Source: Yponomeuta sedellus
Lineage: Eukaryota > Arthropoda > Insecta > Lepidoptera > Yponomeutidae
DNA length: 64,000 nucleotides
NCBI GenBank assembly: GCA_934045075.1
Contig: OW203722.1
Location: 16,418,986 to 16,482,985 of the forward strand
Reading direction: 5' to 3'
Positions 32,780 through 42,590 of this stretch are shown here, piece by piece. The notes beneath the pieces are model-generated. The model was not told where the DNA came from. It did not search any database and saw only the letters and a list, made by a program, of their open reading frames with translations. The position numbers and the translations under genes were made by a program. Position 1 is the stretch's first letter. Every line of letters begins with the position of its first letter.

Positions 32780-33380
32780 GGGCGTCGTAGTGTTTTGACT
32801 TAGCTAATGAGATATCCGCTAATTGGAACTAAAATAAAATACGCAGGATGCTCCAGTCAACATAATATATTGTTACCAACTTTCTTGCAGTAGAGTTTTA
32901 TGCTATAGTAATCGAAACCTTTATACATGTCTGCCCAAAAACAATGAATGTAATGTTTTTGGGGTGTGCGTGTTAATATTCGCCTGTTTCCTTTTACCAC
33001 CATAACTTCAACATGCTTCAACCGATTTACATTTGTGTTGTGTTGAAACAAATTTTATTTCTTAGCTTTGCATCACTGAATAGGAAACAAAATCAAATTG
33101 TGTCCTAAGCGCACCGAGAAAACTGTCAATTAGCAAAAGAAACGCTCTGCAACTTCATAAAATAAACTCTCAATAAAATACCCGCACGGTCTAAGCCTTA
33201 ATAAAAGCCGTGTTTTGCCTCAATTATAATTTAACAAACTACATACAAAGTTGGTTGTAAAAGCCGCGGGCTATTCCCGTGTAGTGCCGTGACGCCTAAT
33301 GAGACACTCGCTAATTGGAGGACAAACAAAACGGATACTCTGTTCTAATTGGCTTTTCGGACGAGCCATGCCGGGTCTGC
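32780..33380. promoter_or_regulatory. Candidate regulatory region with a duplicated TAATGAG/CTAATTGG motif
   Basis: GCTAATGAGATATCCGCTAATTGG in the first motif (from about 32801) is echoed by CCTAATGAGACACTCGCTAATTGG in the second (from about 33294). Both have GTAGTG and TGAC a few bases upstream and an A-rich run downstream. A third CTAATTGG lies near 33345. The flanks do not look alike, so this may be a conserved binding-site arrangement rather than a copied repeat. Inference only. Confidence 0.35.
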
Positions 33381-33427
33381 AATTGCATCTAGGATAACAA
33401 GCGTTCGACGTCTGTTTTATTACGAAT

Positions 33428-33544
33428 GGCACGGTTAGCCAGAGGTCGCGGGTTCGAGTCCCGGCATGGTTGGAATTTTTAGCCTCTAAATAGGTTTTTA
33501 AATTGTCCTTAGCGCGGGTTAGTGCATTAAAAATATTATATAAT
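33428..33544 (+). repeat. Single-head copy of the tRNA SINE (no inverted arm)
   Basis: Starts GGCACGGTTAGCCAGAGGTC, B box GGGTTCGAGTCCC, then GGCATGGTTGGAATTTTTAG, CCTCTAAATAGGTTTTTAAA, TTGTCCTTAGCGCGGGTTAG, TGCATTAAAAATATT. The flanks TTATTACGAAT and ATTATCACGAAT are a likely slightly decayed target duplication. It lacks the A-box half and the inverted arm, and defines the simple body and tail of the family. Confidence 0.8.
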
Positions 33545-33554
33545 TATCACGAAT

Positions 33555-34221
33555 TTACTTTTAAATATGCACATAGATGGCTACATTGTTATTTCAAGCG
33601 TTGCTTCAAATCAATTCACAGTCCTATCTCCGAAGTAGAAATCTTCGGAGATTGTAAGGCCTAGGCTGACTTGTACGATAAAATTTAAAGCAGTCCATGA
33701 GGAAAGATGTCGTTTTAACACGATTTGTATATTAAATATTAATATATTTCTTGATTTACTTGTATGTATGTGACAAACTAAGTCAGGAATTAAAAAGTAA
33801 ATAAATAATGCAGGAATTAAATTTTAACCTTATTTTAACTTGTAAGACAACTTAGATCGGGCGATATACGCCCGATCAAAAATAGGTAACAAAATAGATA
33901 ACTGCAAGTGCAATAGTAAAAAAAGTAAACCATTCCCAATGAGCCAAAGAATTCACAATTAAATTTTTATTAATCATGAAATTGTTTGAAATAAATAAAT
34001 TGTGATCGTTAAATTTTGTTTATTAATATATTATTGGAAGTTGTGCAGACATAGTAGAAACCATTTAATTTTTCAGGTTTTGCTTTGCATATTATAAAAC
34101 GTTGTAAATGTATTTATAATTAAAGTATAAAATCCATATGTAACGGATTTAATGCAAGTGCAAATTACGACCTCCGCATTAGCTTTACAACTTTGCAATC
34201 AAGATTGTCCGGTACATTATC
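33555..34221. other. Unannotated AT-rich spacer
   Basis: Short inverted pieces GATCGGGCG and CGCCCGATC lie near 33855-33880; otherwise nothing. Confidence 0.4.
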
Positions 34222-34420
34222 GTAATTAACTCCGGAAACGCAGTTTTAAGGCCCAACAGTGTTTCGCCGGCACGGCTCCCCGAACCATTAAGCAAGCTCT
34301 TCAAACCTGTCGCCGCATTACACTAATTGACTCAATTAGAGGGATTACTGAACGGAAATAAAAGTCTGCTCACCTTCATGAAATGTCGGCCCCAACAATT
34401 AGCTTTGCGACTACTAATTA
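34222..34420. promoter_or_regulatory. Candidate cis-regulatory patch rich in homeodomain motifs
   Basis: CGTAATTAACTCC, CACTAATTGACTCAATTAGA, CAACAATTAGC and CTACTAATTAGAC lie within about 200 bases that otherwise look balanced in composition (CGCCGGCACGGCTCCCCG). Motif density suggests an enhancer; unproven. Confidence 0.35.
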
Positions 34421-34539
34421 GACTCTTCAAGCACTTGAAAAAAACGAGTCCGTACACTGAGTCAGAGAGAGATAAAATAAAAAGAATCACAACACAGATA
34501 ATTTCAAGTTTTTTCTTTTTTTTCACAGCACTGAAAAGT

Positions 34540-34760
34540 TTTTCCGCGATATAGGACGCGCGCGAGGAATCAAGAGGTGACTGGCACGAACGCTCGCGTC
34601 CGACGCTAGTCAGCGAGTAAGCGGCTTGGCCGACTCTGCAGAGGGGAGGGACGGCCAACCTTTACTGAGCTTTGGCTACGCCACAAAGCCCACTCTCCCC
34701 CGCACCCGGCATCTCACTTACGACCTTTGGGAATGGGCGACGCGGTTAACGCTGTAAGTG
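34540..34760. other. GC-rich patch
   Basis: Contains GGACGCGCGCGAGG, GAACGCTCGCGTCCGACGC and GAGGGGAGGGACGGCC. A minus open frame (34332-34658) covers part of it without a recognisable domain. Confidence 0.35.
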
Positions 34761-35453
34761 GGCAGATTTTGTGTTGTGCGGTATTGCATTTAGGCCTAAC
34801 TAGAGACGACTGAAAATTATGACCGGCCGATTTCAGGCGTCGGTTTCCGTTGGCAAAAGCTCTTTTGATGTCGGAGTTATAGTGTAGAGATTTTTAATTA
34901 TAATTAAAATTCAATTATATAGTAACATCTCTTGAACTTTGTTATTTATTCCAGCAACCTGCAGGTAATTTATTATACAAAGGCAGTCTAAAAAGGAGTT
35001 AAATTAATTCTTGTCACAAAAAATCCCCAAAAACGCAATAAGGGCTTCCTTTTTAATTAAAAAGATGCTTCTGAAGTATAATTCAAAGCCTCTACTAAGA
35101 TCCCATTGTCCTGATTGCGAATGAAAGGGCTAACTAGCTATTCATCATTGATAAAACTGGTTGGCGACACCTCGGTCGTTGCAATACACCGCAGCGTTGC
35201 CGGCCGAGGGGATCCCTTGTGCAATACAGCGAGGGTAAGTGCCAACCCTACTTGATGCGGAGGTCCAATGCTCGACACGTTACGACTTTTTTTTAAATGG
35301 ATGTGTTTTTCTATGATTGACTTTAAGTTGGCCCAGGTGCTTGCATATATCATATAATTTTTTTTTACAGCATGGAAAATTTAAAAAAACGTTTAGTTTT
35401 TATTAATTGACTAGTAAGGTAGGTAGGTTAGGAACTCAGCTTTATTTTTATAA
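34761..35453. other. Unannotated spacer
   Basis: Nothing recognised; a minus open frame at 35138-35353 lacks motifs. Confidence 0.4.
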
Positions 35454-35790
35454 AAGATATCAACCCTTTGTATGTCCCCACTACCGGGCTATACTCCACC
35501 ACGGGGGCCATGTCCGGGTTGGTGGAGGATAATAAGAAAGTGGCAGGCCTTACTGTCAGAAGTCATCAAGCCGCCCATAGGCCTCTGACATAGCTTAACG
35601 ACTGCCATTACAGGACAGCCGGCACCAACGGCTTAGCGTGCCTTGCGAAGCACGAAAGCGCTCGGAAAAAAATGTCACTAGCGGTAGTCACGAGACGGTC
35701 ACCCATCCTGCACCTTACCAGGCCTGTTGTTGCTTGATTCTAGTGATTGATCCCAGTCACTCGGTTCCACTAGGTCACGAGCGCTTCTTC
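35454..35790 (-). repeat. 5S-rRNA-derived SINE
   Basis: Minus strand order: 5S-like head (CAGGCCTGGTAAGGTGCAGG, ATGGGTGACCGTCTCGTG), body (GTGCTTCGCAAGGCACGCTA, GGCAGTCGTTAAGC, CCCGTGGTGGAGTATAGCCC) and a 3' end with GGGGACATACAAAGGGTTGA. The CAGCAGTG block is changed to CGGTAGTG. Older-looking than the 26752 copy. Confidence 0.8.
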
Positions 35791-36086
35791 TTATAAATGG
35801 CACTGTTAATATTTCCCGTTCACTAAATCGATATTTTTAAAGATGATTATGGAAATGCACCACGCAATGATAAAAAAAGTACGGTGGCAGTTCCTTTAGA
35901 CAGATAACAATCATACGGCCTCGTTATCCATCTTCCCATTCAGGTCAGTCCTGTATGAAATCAATTTAGCCACCGTGAAAGGGGTACCTACTATAGAGAA
36001 TGGTGTGCGGCCGCCTTTGCATATTTTTTTCCAAGCAATTAGTCAAGGGCTTGAAAGTTTTTGACCAGCCTATACACAGCTTGTTA
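35791..36086. other. Spacer
   Basis: Nothing recognised. Confidence 0.4.
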
Positions 36087-36300
36087 TACGGCGTCCCACG
36101 GCTATGCCACATGGAGGGAAAGTACCTTTAATGTTGTAGATGGAACATTTTACTGAAAGAAGACATTATTTTAATTTCAAAAACAATCCAAACTGCATTC
36201 ATAGATTTTTAAATAATTACACGGTTGAACCGGGAATCGAACCACGAGTTTTTTTCTCGTTACACGAGAAAAAAATTAACCCTGTAGCTTTATCAACCCG
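36087..36300. mobile_element. One end of a TIR element related to the 46881 MITE
   Basis: TACGGCGTCCCACGGCTATG, GGAGGGAAAGTACCTTTAAT and GTAGATGGAACATTTTACTG correspond to the TIR of the 46881-47379 element. The internal CCGGGAATCGAACC corresponds in inverse to GGTTCGATTCCCAG of that element. The second TIR was not found. Confidence 0.55.
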
Positions 36301-36488
36301 ATCGCAAGGCTTCATCATAAGGATTATTTTTTGCTAAATAACATACTATCAGAAATAAAAGACGGCGCGAGTCACGCGTTTTGTGGCGATAAAATGTCAG
36401 AATTTGACAATTAATGTACTGGAAAGTCACGACTTTTGACAAATAAAACGCGCGACTACCGTCAACATAGTATTCAGGCAGGGAGAGA

Positions 36489-36562
36489 GCGGTGGCAGTG
36501 GAGCGGTAGAACGCCTGCTTCTCAATCGGGAGATCGTGGGTTCGAATCCCGTCATGGATACA
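36489..36562 (+). repeat. tRNA-like SINE head
   Basis: GCAGTGGAGCGGTAGAACGC is A-box-like, CTGCTTCTCAATCGGGAG looks like an anticodon arm, and GGGTTCGAATCCC is a clear B box. It is followed by a non-tRNA body and then the palindrome at 36609. Acceptor pairing is poor, so I call a SINE head rather than a tRNA gene. I found no second copy in the window. Confidence 0.55.
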
Positions 36563-36608
36563 TAAACCTTGCCGGTTTTGGCGGAAGGGAGGTATATGTC
36601 GTAATGTT

Positions 36609-36995
36609 CAATCAAAAAAACCTAAGGAGTCCGCTCAACGAGCAGTTGCCATATAAACCTGTTTGGTTTTTATTAACAAATGACATGCCGGATCACAATG
36701 AAAATTTACCAGTACGTTTAGAAGACACAAATCGAGGTTTGTTCGTTCTTATAACTGAGAATAACAGGATAAAAAAGAAATTTGCGCCTCATAAGACTTT
36801 TCATAGAAGCTATTCGTGAGGCTATAATTTCTGATAAGTTTATTTCTAATTCTTAGCACGATCAAACCTCGAAGTGTGTCTTCTAAACGTATTGGTAAAT
36901 TTTCATTGTGATCCGGCATGTCATTGGTTAATAAAAACCAAACAGGTTTATATGGCAACTGCTCGTTGAGCGGACTCCTTAGGTTTTTTTGATTG
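36609..36995. repeat. 387-bp palindrome with long near-identical arms
   Basis: CAATCAAAAAAACCTAAGGA at the left end is mirrored by its exact inverse at the right end. The outer 90-100 bases of each arm differ at only one or two positions; the inner part is more diverged but still paired (GCCTCATAAGACTTTTCATA against its inverse). Because the arms are inverse, both strands show an open frame beginning NQKNLRSPLNEQLPYKPVWF, which is a mirror artefact unless the arm itself derives from a gene. It may be a foldback element or a duplicated piece of a transposon coding region. Confidence 0.85.
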
Positions 36996-37504
36996 TTCAC
37001 GTCAGAAATGAGAATCATTATTGACATAGAGATTTTTAATCTGTCCTTGCTCTTTTAAACGAAACCTATGAAAAAAGTTTAAATTAAGTATTTAAATCTT
37101 AAGGTGGCTTCGTTATAAATATGTAAATTTTTAAGAAAACTTGGAATCATAATTATTATCTTTTATTACACTTAGCAAAAGCTGTGACTTTAATAGTTAT
37201 GTGATTGGTGCACGCACTTTACTATTGATCACGCTGTTGTACTGATATAGTGAATGTTACGTATATCTACACACTATAACTAATAGGTATGACTAATGAA
37301 TATAAATAAGCTGAAGAGGCATTGGTTTTCTTGTATTAGTTGTACACTTGGGTAGATGGCTGGTATTCACAACACAGGTTTTCGTGAATATCATTCTACA
37401 TCGCCTATGAGATAATAATTCTGTACTTACTAATGTAAAATGTAAGTATCTTGTTATTTTGGATAAATACATTTTATATTATAAGAGAACCGATGAGGTA
37501 TAAA
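36996..37504. other. Unannotated AT-rich spacer
   Basis: Nothing recognised. Confidence 0.4.
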
Positions 37505-37625
37505 GATTTAAGAATCATGGTTGTAATATTTTTCTGGTTGTGCAATAAAGTGTTCTCTATCTATCTATCTATAAAGGTTGTGGAGACCACGAACTGGCAA
37601 ACGCACCGTAGGATACCCACCAGTT
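37505..37625 (+). repeat. LINE 3' tail joined to an RTE fragment
   Basis: AATCATGGTTGTAATATTTT, GTGCAATAAAGTGTTCTCTA and a CTAT repeat are the tail seen at 26325 (minus) and 58345. Directly after it, GTGGAGACCACGAACTGGCA and AACGCACCGTAGGA match the WRPR-encoding stretch of the RTE-type LINE at 42410-42450. Two truncated LINE pieces lie side by side. Confidence 0.55.
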
Positions 37626-40079
37626 TGCTAGAAGCGGCGTGCCATGAAGAAGGTATTATGGTCCAAAAATGGGCGAACGTGGACACATGTATTGAATTGG
37701 TGTAATGATTGAAGAGATATTGACTAGTGCCATTAAAAAACTAAATCTCTATTTTGCTATTAGGAGAAACTCCAGCGAGAGTATGATATTTTTAAAGTTA
37801 TTAATACAATGCCAAAGTCTCAATCTATACAATGTATACATGAATACGCACAAATGTCTGCTGATGGCTTGATTTGTTGATACTGAATGAGGTGATTGTG
37901 TCGTGCGCTCCTGAACGTCAATTTGCTACCCATTCAACAATTCGGCCCTTCTAAAAAAACAGATCAGATGGGCGACACAAAAACTTATCGACGGATGCAT
38001 TAAGCACGTTTATCGATAACAAAAGAATTTAGTTCAGTTCTACCAATAGAGAGCCCAGCAGACTGACGCCGCTGGGTTACAAAATAATTAACCAACCAAT
38101 GCAATTATTAGTGACAGCAAAATTAATTAGCCTTATTACTTAGTGAGAAGATGAAACTGTCACATAGCAAAAGTAATTAACAATTGCCTACAATCCATAA
38201 CCACTAATGATGTAAAGCCAATTAGGACCAACTGCGAATGTTATTAATATCTACACAAACTGGTATTTCCGTAGAAAAGTAAGTACTTAATGCTAATCTA
38301 TTCACTAACTCCCTGTTTTCGATTTACGACTACGTATGATGAGTATGAACTTCTGAACTGAAAATGAACAGATATTTAATAAAAAAATGTAGAAGTAATT
38401 TTTTTTAATTAATGCAGGTTGATAAAATTATCATTCATACATATATAAAATACCTAAACTTATTGACTCTCTGATCTAAATTTTATTTGTATGTTGTAGC
38501 CCATAACAATTATCAACAAGATCGATTAACATAAAAATTAAAATTATATTATAACAAACTATCATAGGGTGTTGGAAAAGAGTGTGAAAAGCTGTGATAC
38601 GGATATTCTCATCGTAATTTTGCGAATCGGGGAAAATTATATTTTCATTGTAACTAAAGTACGATTTCAATTCTTCAGAACTTTCTTAAGTGAATCTTAG
38701 CTTATATCCAGGTTTTTGAGAATCCATAGAAAACCCTTAGTAGGACTCCCAAATCAAAAACTGTGGATGAACTCATAAATGACACAACCTAGGCTATCTC
38801 AGCAAGTTAACTGACTAACATTAGAATTACGCTAATTACATGTAAAGTGATCGCAAATAGTGAGTAATTGACCACAAACACGCTTGTCTGAGGTCAATTT
38901 GTGTTTTTATATGCAGGCTGCAAAAAAGTCCCCTCTGAAAATAAACGAACTTATTTATAAAACCACGATTCCACTAAAACACTACAGAGGCGTTTTATTT
39001 TATCTGTGATTAAGTTTTTCCTTGTCTATCTCCACAACAGACTACTTTAGTCAGCGTTTTAAGTGTATTTTTTTTAATAACACTAACAGTTCCAGTTGTA
39101 TTTTAATTTCCCAAAAAAAGAGAACTACAGTTATTCAACAGCATAATTAAATAGGAGCAAAGGTCTTTTTTAGTTTCGGTGTTATTAGGAACGATAAGAT
39201 TAAGAACGATACTAAAAAACATCTCAGCAAGACAGACAATAACACTCGAGTACCTACATACATAAATACGGAAAAGTTTAAGCTTCAAATATTGAACTCA
39301 AATAGATTTTACATAGCATATGTTTATATTTTGTACCTAAATGCTCTACACAACTACCTTCGGGCGGATTAGCAGCCAAATATACAGGTGGACGAGCTGT
39401 ACAATATATCGCAACAGATGACATAAATGAGTACTCACAGTTAACTCAGTTGTCCAAATGTCTAGCTTGAAGCAGTTCCGCCATCGATATATCAACTGGA
39501 CATCACTACATGACTGAACTGAACCAAATGCCGACACGACAAGTCCTATACATTGACGCGTTCATTTTCAATGGTAGGTACGTGATTAATTTATAGCCGT
39601 CCTATGAAACATGAGATTGAGAGGGCTTAGCAATGCTATTATGGGGTACGTACAGTCGACAGCATGCCAACCCTAATGTTTTAGTTGTAAAGTCGCCTTT
39701 AACGTAACTGATTAGAGTGCATCTATGTATAGGCTGACTGTACAGTCGACAGCGCGTATAGGTTTTCACGATATGTATATGTTTAAATAACAAACATATT
39801 TTTGTGCAAAATGACGTCGCCCACGATACAGGCTCAGCTTAGTATTGGTTAACTTAGCTTAGCTTAGTAACAAGTAGTGGGACTCGGTCACCACTACTTG
39901 TTATAAATATAATTGTTAATTTTGCTTAAAATTTAAGTTAAAAGTAATAACTATTCGTCCACATGTATGTAACATAATTTGATAATAAATAATTTTTACT
40001 TTACATTTCTATTTTGTAACTTGCCGCGGAGTAGTCTTTTTCAATCAATTTGGGACAGAGAGAGATAAATGTATTTACG
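37626..40079. other. Mostly unique spacer
   Basis: No gene recognised over about 2.4 kb. 38080-38235 is rich in AATTA cores (see separate entry). 39650-39760 contains two GTACAGTCGACAGC blocks and a TTTTAGTTGTAAAGTCGCC block shared with 3745-3810. AACAAGTAGTGG and CCACTACTTGTT form a hairpin near 39869-39902. Confidence 0.45.
38080..38235. promoter_or_regulatory. Candidate cis-regulatory patch rich in homeodomain motifs
   Basis: AAATAATTAACC, GCAATTATTAGTG, AAATTAATTAGCC, AGTAATTAACAATTG, CACTAATGATG and CCAATTAGGACC occur within about 155 bases. Regularly spaced TAAT cores suggest Hox/LIM-type binding; unproven. Confidence 0.35.
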
Positions 40080-40243
40080 TCATGTAATGACAGTCGTTAA
40101 GCCATGTCGGAGGCCTCATGGGCGGCTTGATAACTTCTGACAGTAAGACCCGCCACTGTCTTACAAACCTCCACCAAACCAGACTTGGCCCCCGTGGTGG
40201 AGTATGGCCTAACGTTCCTGCGATGCAGGAAGAGACCCGTGCC
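40080..40243 (+). repeat. 5S SINE, headless 3' fragment
   Basis: TCATGTAATGACAGTCGTTA, GGCGGCTTGATAACTTCTGA, CCCGTGGTGGAGTATGGCCT and GATGCAGGAAGAGACCCGTG match the body of the 26752 copy. The 5S-like head and the final CAGCAGTGG block are absent. Confidence 0.75.
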
Positions 40244-40294
40244 GGTATCTGAACTAGACTTTTTGTCTGTGTCGCAGAAACCTGATTCTCTTTC

Positions 40295-40385
40295 TTCTTC
40301 TTCTTCAGGCTATATTAGTCCACTGCTGGACATAGCCCTCCACTAATGAGCCCCATAGCGCCCTGTCTTCAGCTTCCCGCAGAAA
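40295..40385 (-). repeat. RTE-type LINE 3' tail
   Basis: Minus strand: GCTGAAGACAGGGCGCTATG, GGGGCTCATTAGTGGAGGGC, TATGTCCAGCAGTGGACTAA, TATAGCCTGAAGAAGAAGAA. Confidence 0.75.
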
Positions 40386-42064
40386 CCTGATTGAACTTAC
40401 TAAATTGTCGACAGATTCGGTAACGCTATAATTCGACCGACCATACCGACTGACCAAAGGTACTGGTAAATAGTAGAGTCACTGTGTTTCTAATAGCTAC
40501 TGGCAATTGCTAGATGGTCTTAAAAGGGTAGCGAAACCCTTTCAAGGAACCTGATTCCGATCAATGGCGCATAATTTCCATTTGTCTATGCAAACGCATT
40601 CTCTTTCATAATTGAACCTGTTTTTTTATTGAATGTATAAAACAATCTTTTCACGGCGTTGTAAAGACGCTTAGGTTTTTGTGTGAACTTAACAAACTTT
40701 GGCAAAAGAAAAGGAACCTTAATTTCAATATAGTTAGCTCGTACATTTCTTTTAAATTGAACCCCAATTTGATGGTACGCTAGATTTTATTGAGATGTTA
40801 AACAGCTAACTTCTTTGCAGACTGTGCATGCCACTATTAGTGAAATAATAAAAACGACTATTACCTCGCAGTAAATACTCGCAAAAGAATACAACCACAT
40901 TTGAATCGTTGTAATGGTTTGTAAGATAATTTGGTTCTAATTGTTCTGAGGTTTTAATAGCGTTTTGTACAATTACGTGGCTAGCGTAAATATTTTTACA
41001 AAAAGAAAAAGCATAAGACGTTTTAATACGAGTAAGTCTGAAGTAACAAACACTATTATACATCATAATTATTGCATATCAGTCTCAAGATTAATATTAT
41101 GTTCATTATACCATATTTTCTCCTGCGCCCTCTGAAGAATAAATCTGAAAGTCCGATTTAAACCAAAATAAAACAATTTAAGATATTCCTCGGCTTTCAT
41201 TGAATTCTACTTAGGCCAATTAATCACTCTTATCAGACATTCAGGCCGAGTTTTTCGCCTTATCCCTGACCATTGTGAGGTAAACTGGGGACTATTGTGG
41301 GCCATTTGGGCCTTTTGTTGGGGGCCTATTGTCGAGGAAGCCAAACTGATGGTGTTTGCGACCGACTCAACGTTCGCCGTCGATTAGTCTTCCAAGATTG
41401 GGCGTGTGATTGTTGCGGGTATTGATTCTGTAATGGACGCCGGATTACCCACTGGGCAGTGTGTGATACGTTTGTTTGAATACCTTCATAATAGAAAACG
41501 GTTGATGGATTTAATCATCGGAATTAGGAGCCTTGTCTAGGGGAGGGTGAGAATTTTTTGAACTTTGTTGTTGATATTAACGTTAAATTCCTGCTGAAAA
41601 ACATTACACAATACAATATGATTTCGTTTAAGAGAAAGAAGATAATAATATCTATTAACGTAAGTTAAAATACGAATATTTATCAGAATACCAGAAACAA
41701 TAACAAAGAATGATTTTATAACGAAATTGAATCATACCTAAAATCTTTGAGACTTGGGATTAAAATTCCTCGCTAGAAGGCTATTAAGTACAATATAAGG
41801 GTGTGAAATGTAAGTTATTTTATAACCTGTTAACTGCCAGACGCTTATAATCCGAACGGAAATTTGAGCCATTATAAAATAAAGATCTGTTAATGAATAA
41901 TTCATGTGAGTGAGCTTTAATTTCCTTTTGTTTCAGCCTTTCGTGAAGAAAACGAGGAAAGTGGATTTAACATAAATTAAAGGCAGTTGGCACCTATTGT
42001 ACGAATGAGTTGAATTAAACAGAAGCTCTAACTACTACTACAGTAGGGATATGTGACGTCTATT
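40386..42064. other. Unannotated spacer
   Basis: Nothing recognised. 41230-41470 is GC-richer (GGGCCATTTGGGCC, GTTGGGGGCC) without a domain or repeat match. Confidence 0.45.
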
Positions 42065-42590
42065 CTACTATTTAAGCGTAAAATGAACTGACTAATTCAA
42101 TTATTTTATTTATTTTAAGGAAACCTGTTCAGAGAGCTATGGAAAGAGCTATGCTCGGAGTTTCTCTGAAGGATAGGATTCGTAACGAATGCATCCGACA
42201 GAGAACCAAAGTTCTAAGCTATTTAAGCGTAAAATCAACTAATTCAAATATTTTATTCATTTATTATATTTTAAGGAAACTTGCTCAGCGAGCTATGGAA
42301 AGAGCTATGCTCGGAGTTTCTTTGAATTGTAATCGAATTAGCGAGCTGAAGTGGCAGTGGGCTGGCCATATCTCGCGAAGAACCGACACCCTTGGAGTAA
42401 ACGTGTTCTTGAGTGGAGACCGCGACTCGGCAAACGTAGTGTAGGACGCCCTCCGACCAGGTGGAATGACGATCTGCGAAAAGCTGCCGGCAGATGCTGG
42501 ATGCGGCTAGCTGAAGACAGGGCGCTATGGCGCTCATTAAGGGAGGGCTATGTCCAGCAGTGGACTATATAATATAGGCTGAAGAAGAAG
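42065..42590 (+). pseudogene. RTE-type LINE reverse transcriptase, 3' end
   Basis: This is the C-terminal end of a LINE endonuclease/reverse-transcriptase polyprotein, downstream of the polymerase catalytic core. Visible motifs in order: RAMERAMLGVSLKDRIRNE, then LKWQWAGHISRRTD, then after a frame change WSKRVLEWRPRLGKRSVGRP, PTRWNDDLRKAAGRCWMRLA and YVQQWT. The 3' tail is GGGAGGGCTATGTCCAGCAG with GAAGAAGAAG. The RAMERAMLGVSL segment is present twice (about 42137 and 42294) because of a local tandem duplication of about 150 bases. Together with the frame change and the missing 5' part, this makes the copy inactive. RTE clade is my best guess from these motifs. Confidence 0.8.

Noticed and set aside
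36436..36819. 127-codon open frame as a host gene
   Set aside because: It starts in a tRNA-like SINE head and runs into a palindrome whose opposite strand gives the same peptide.
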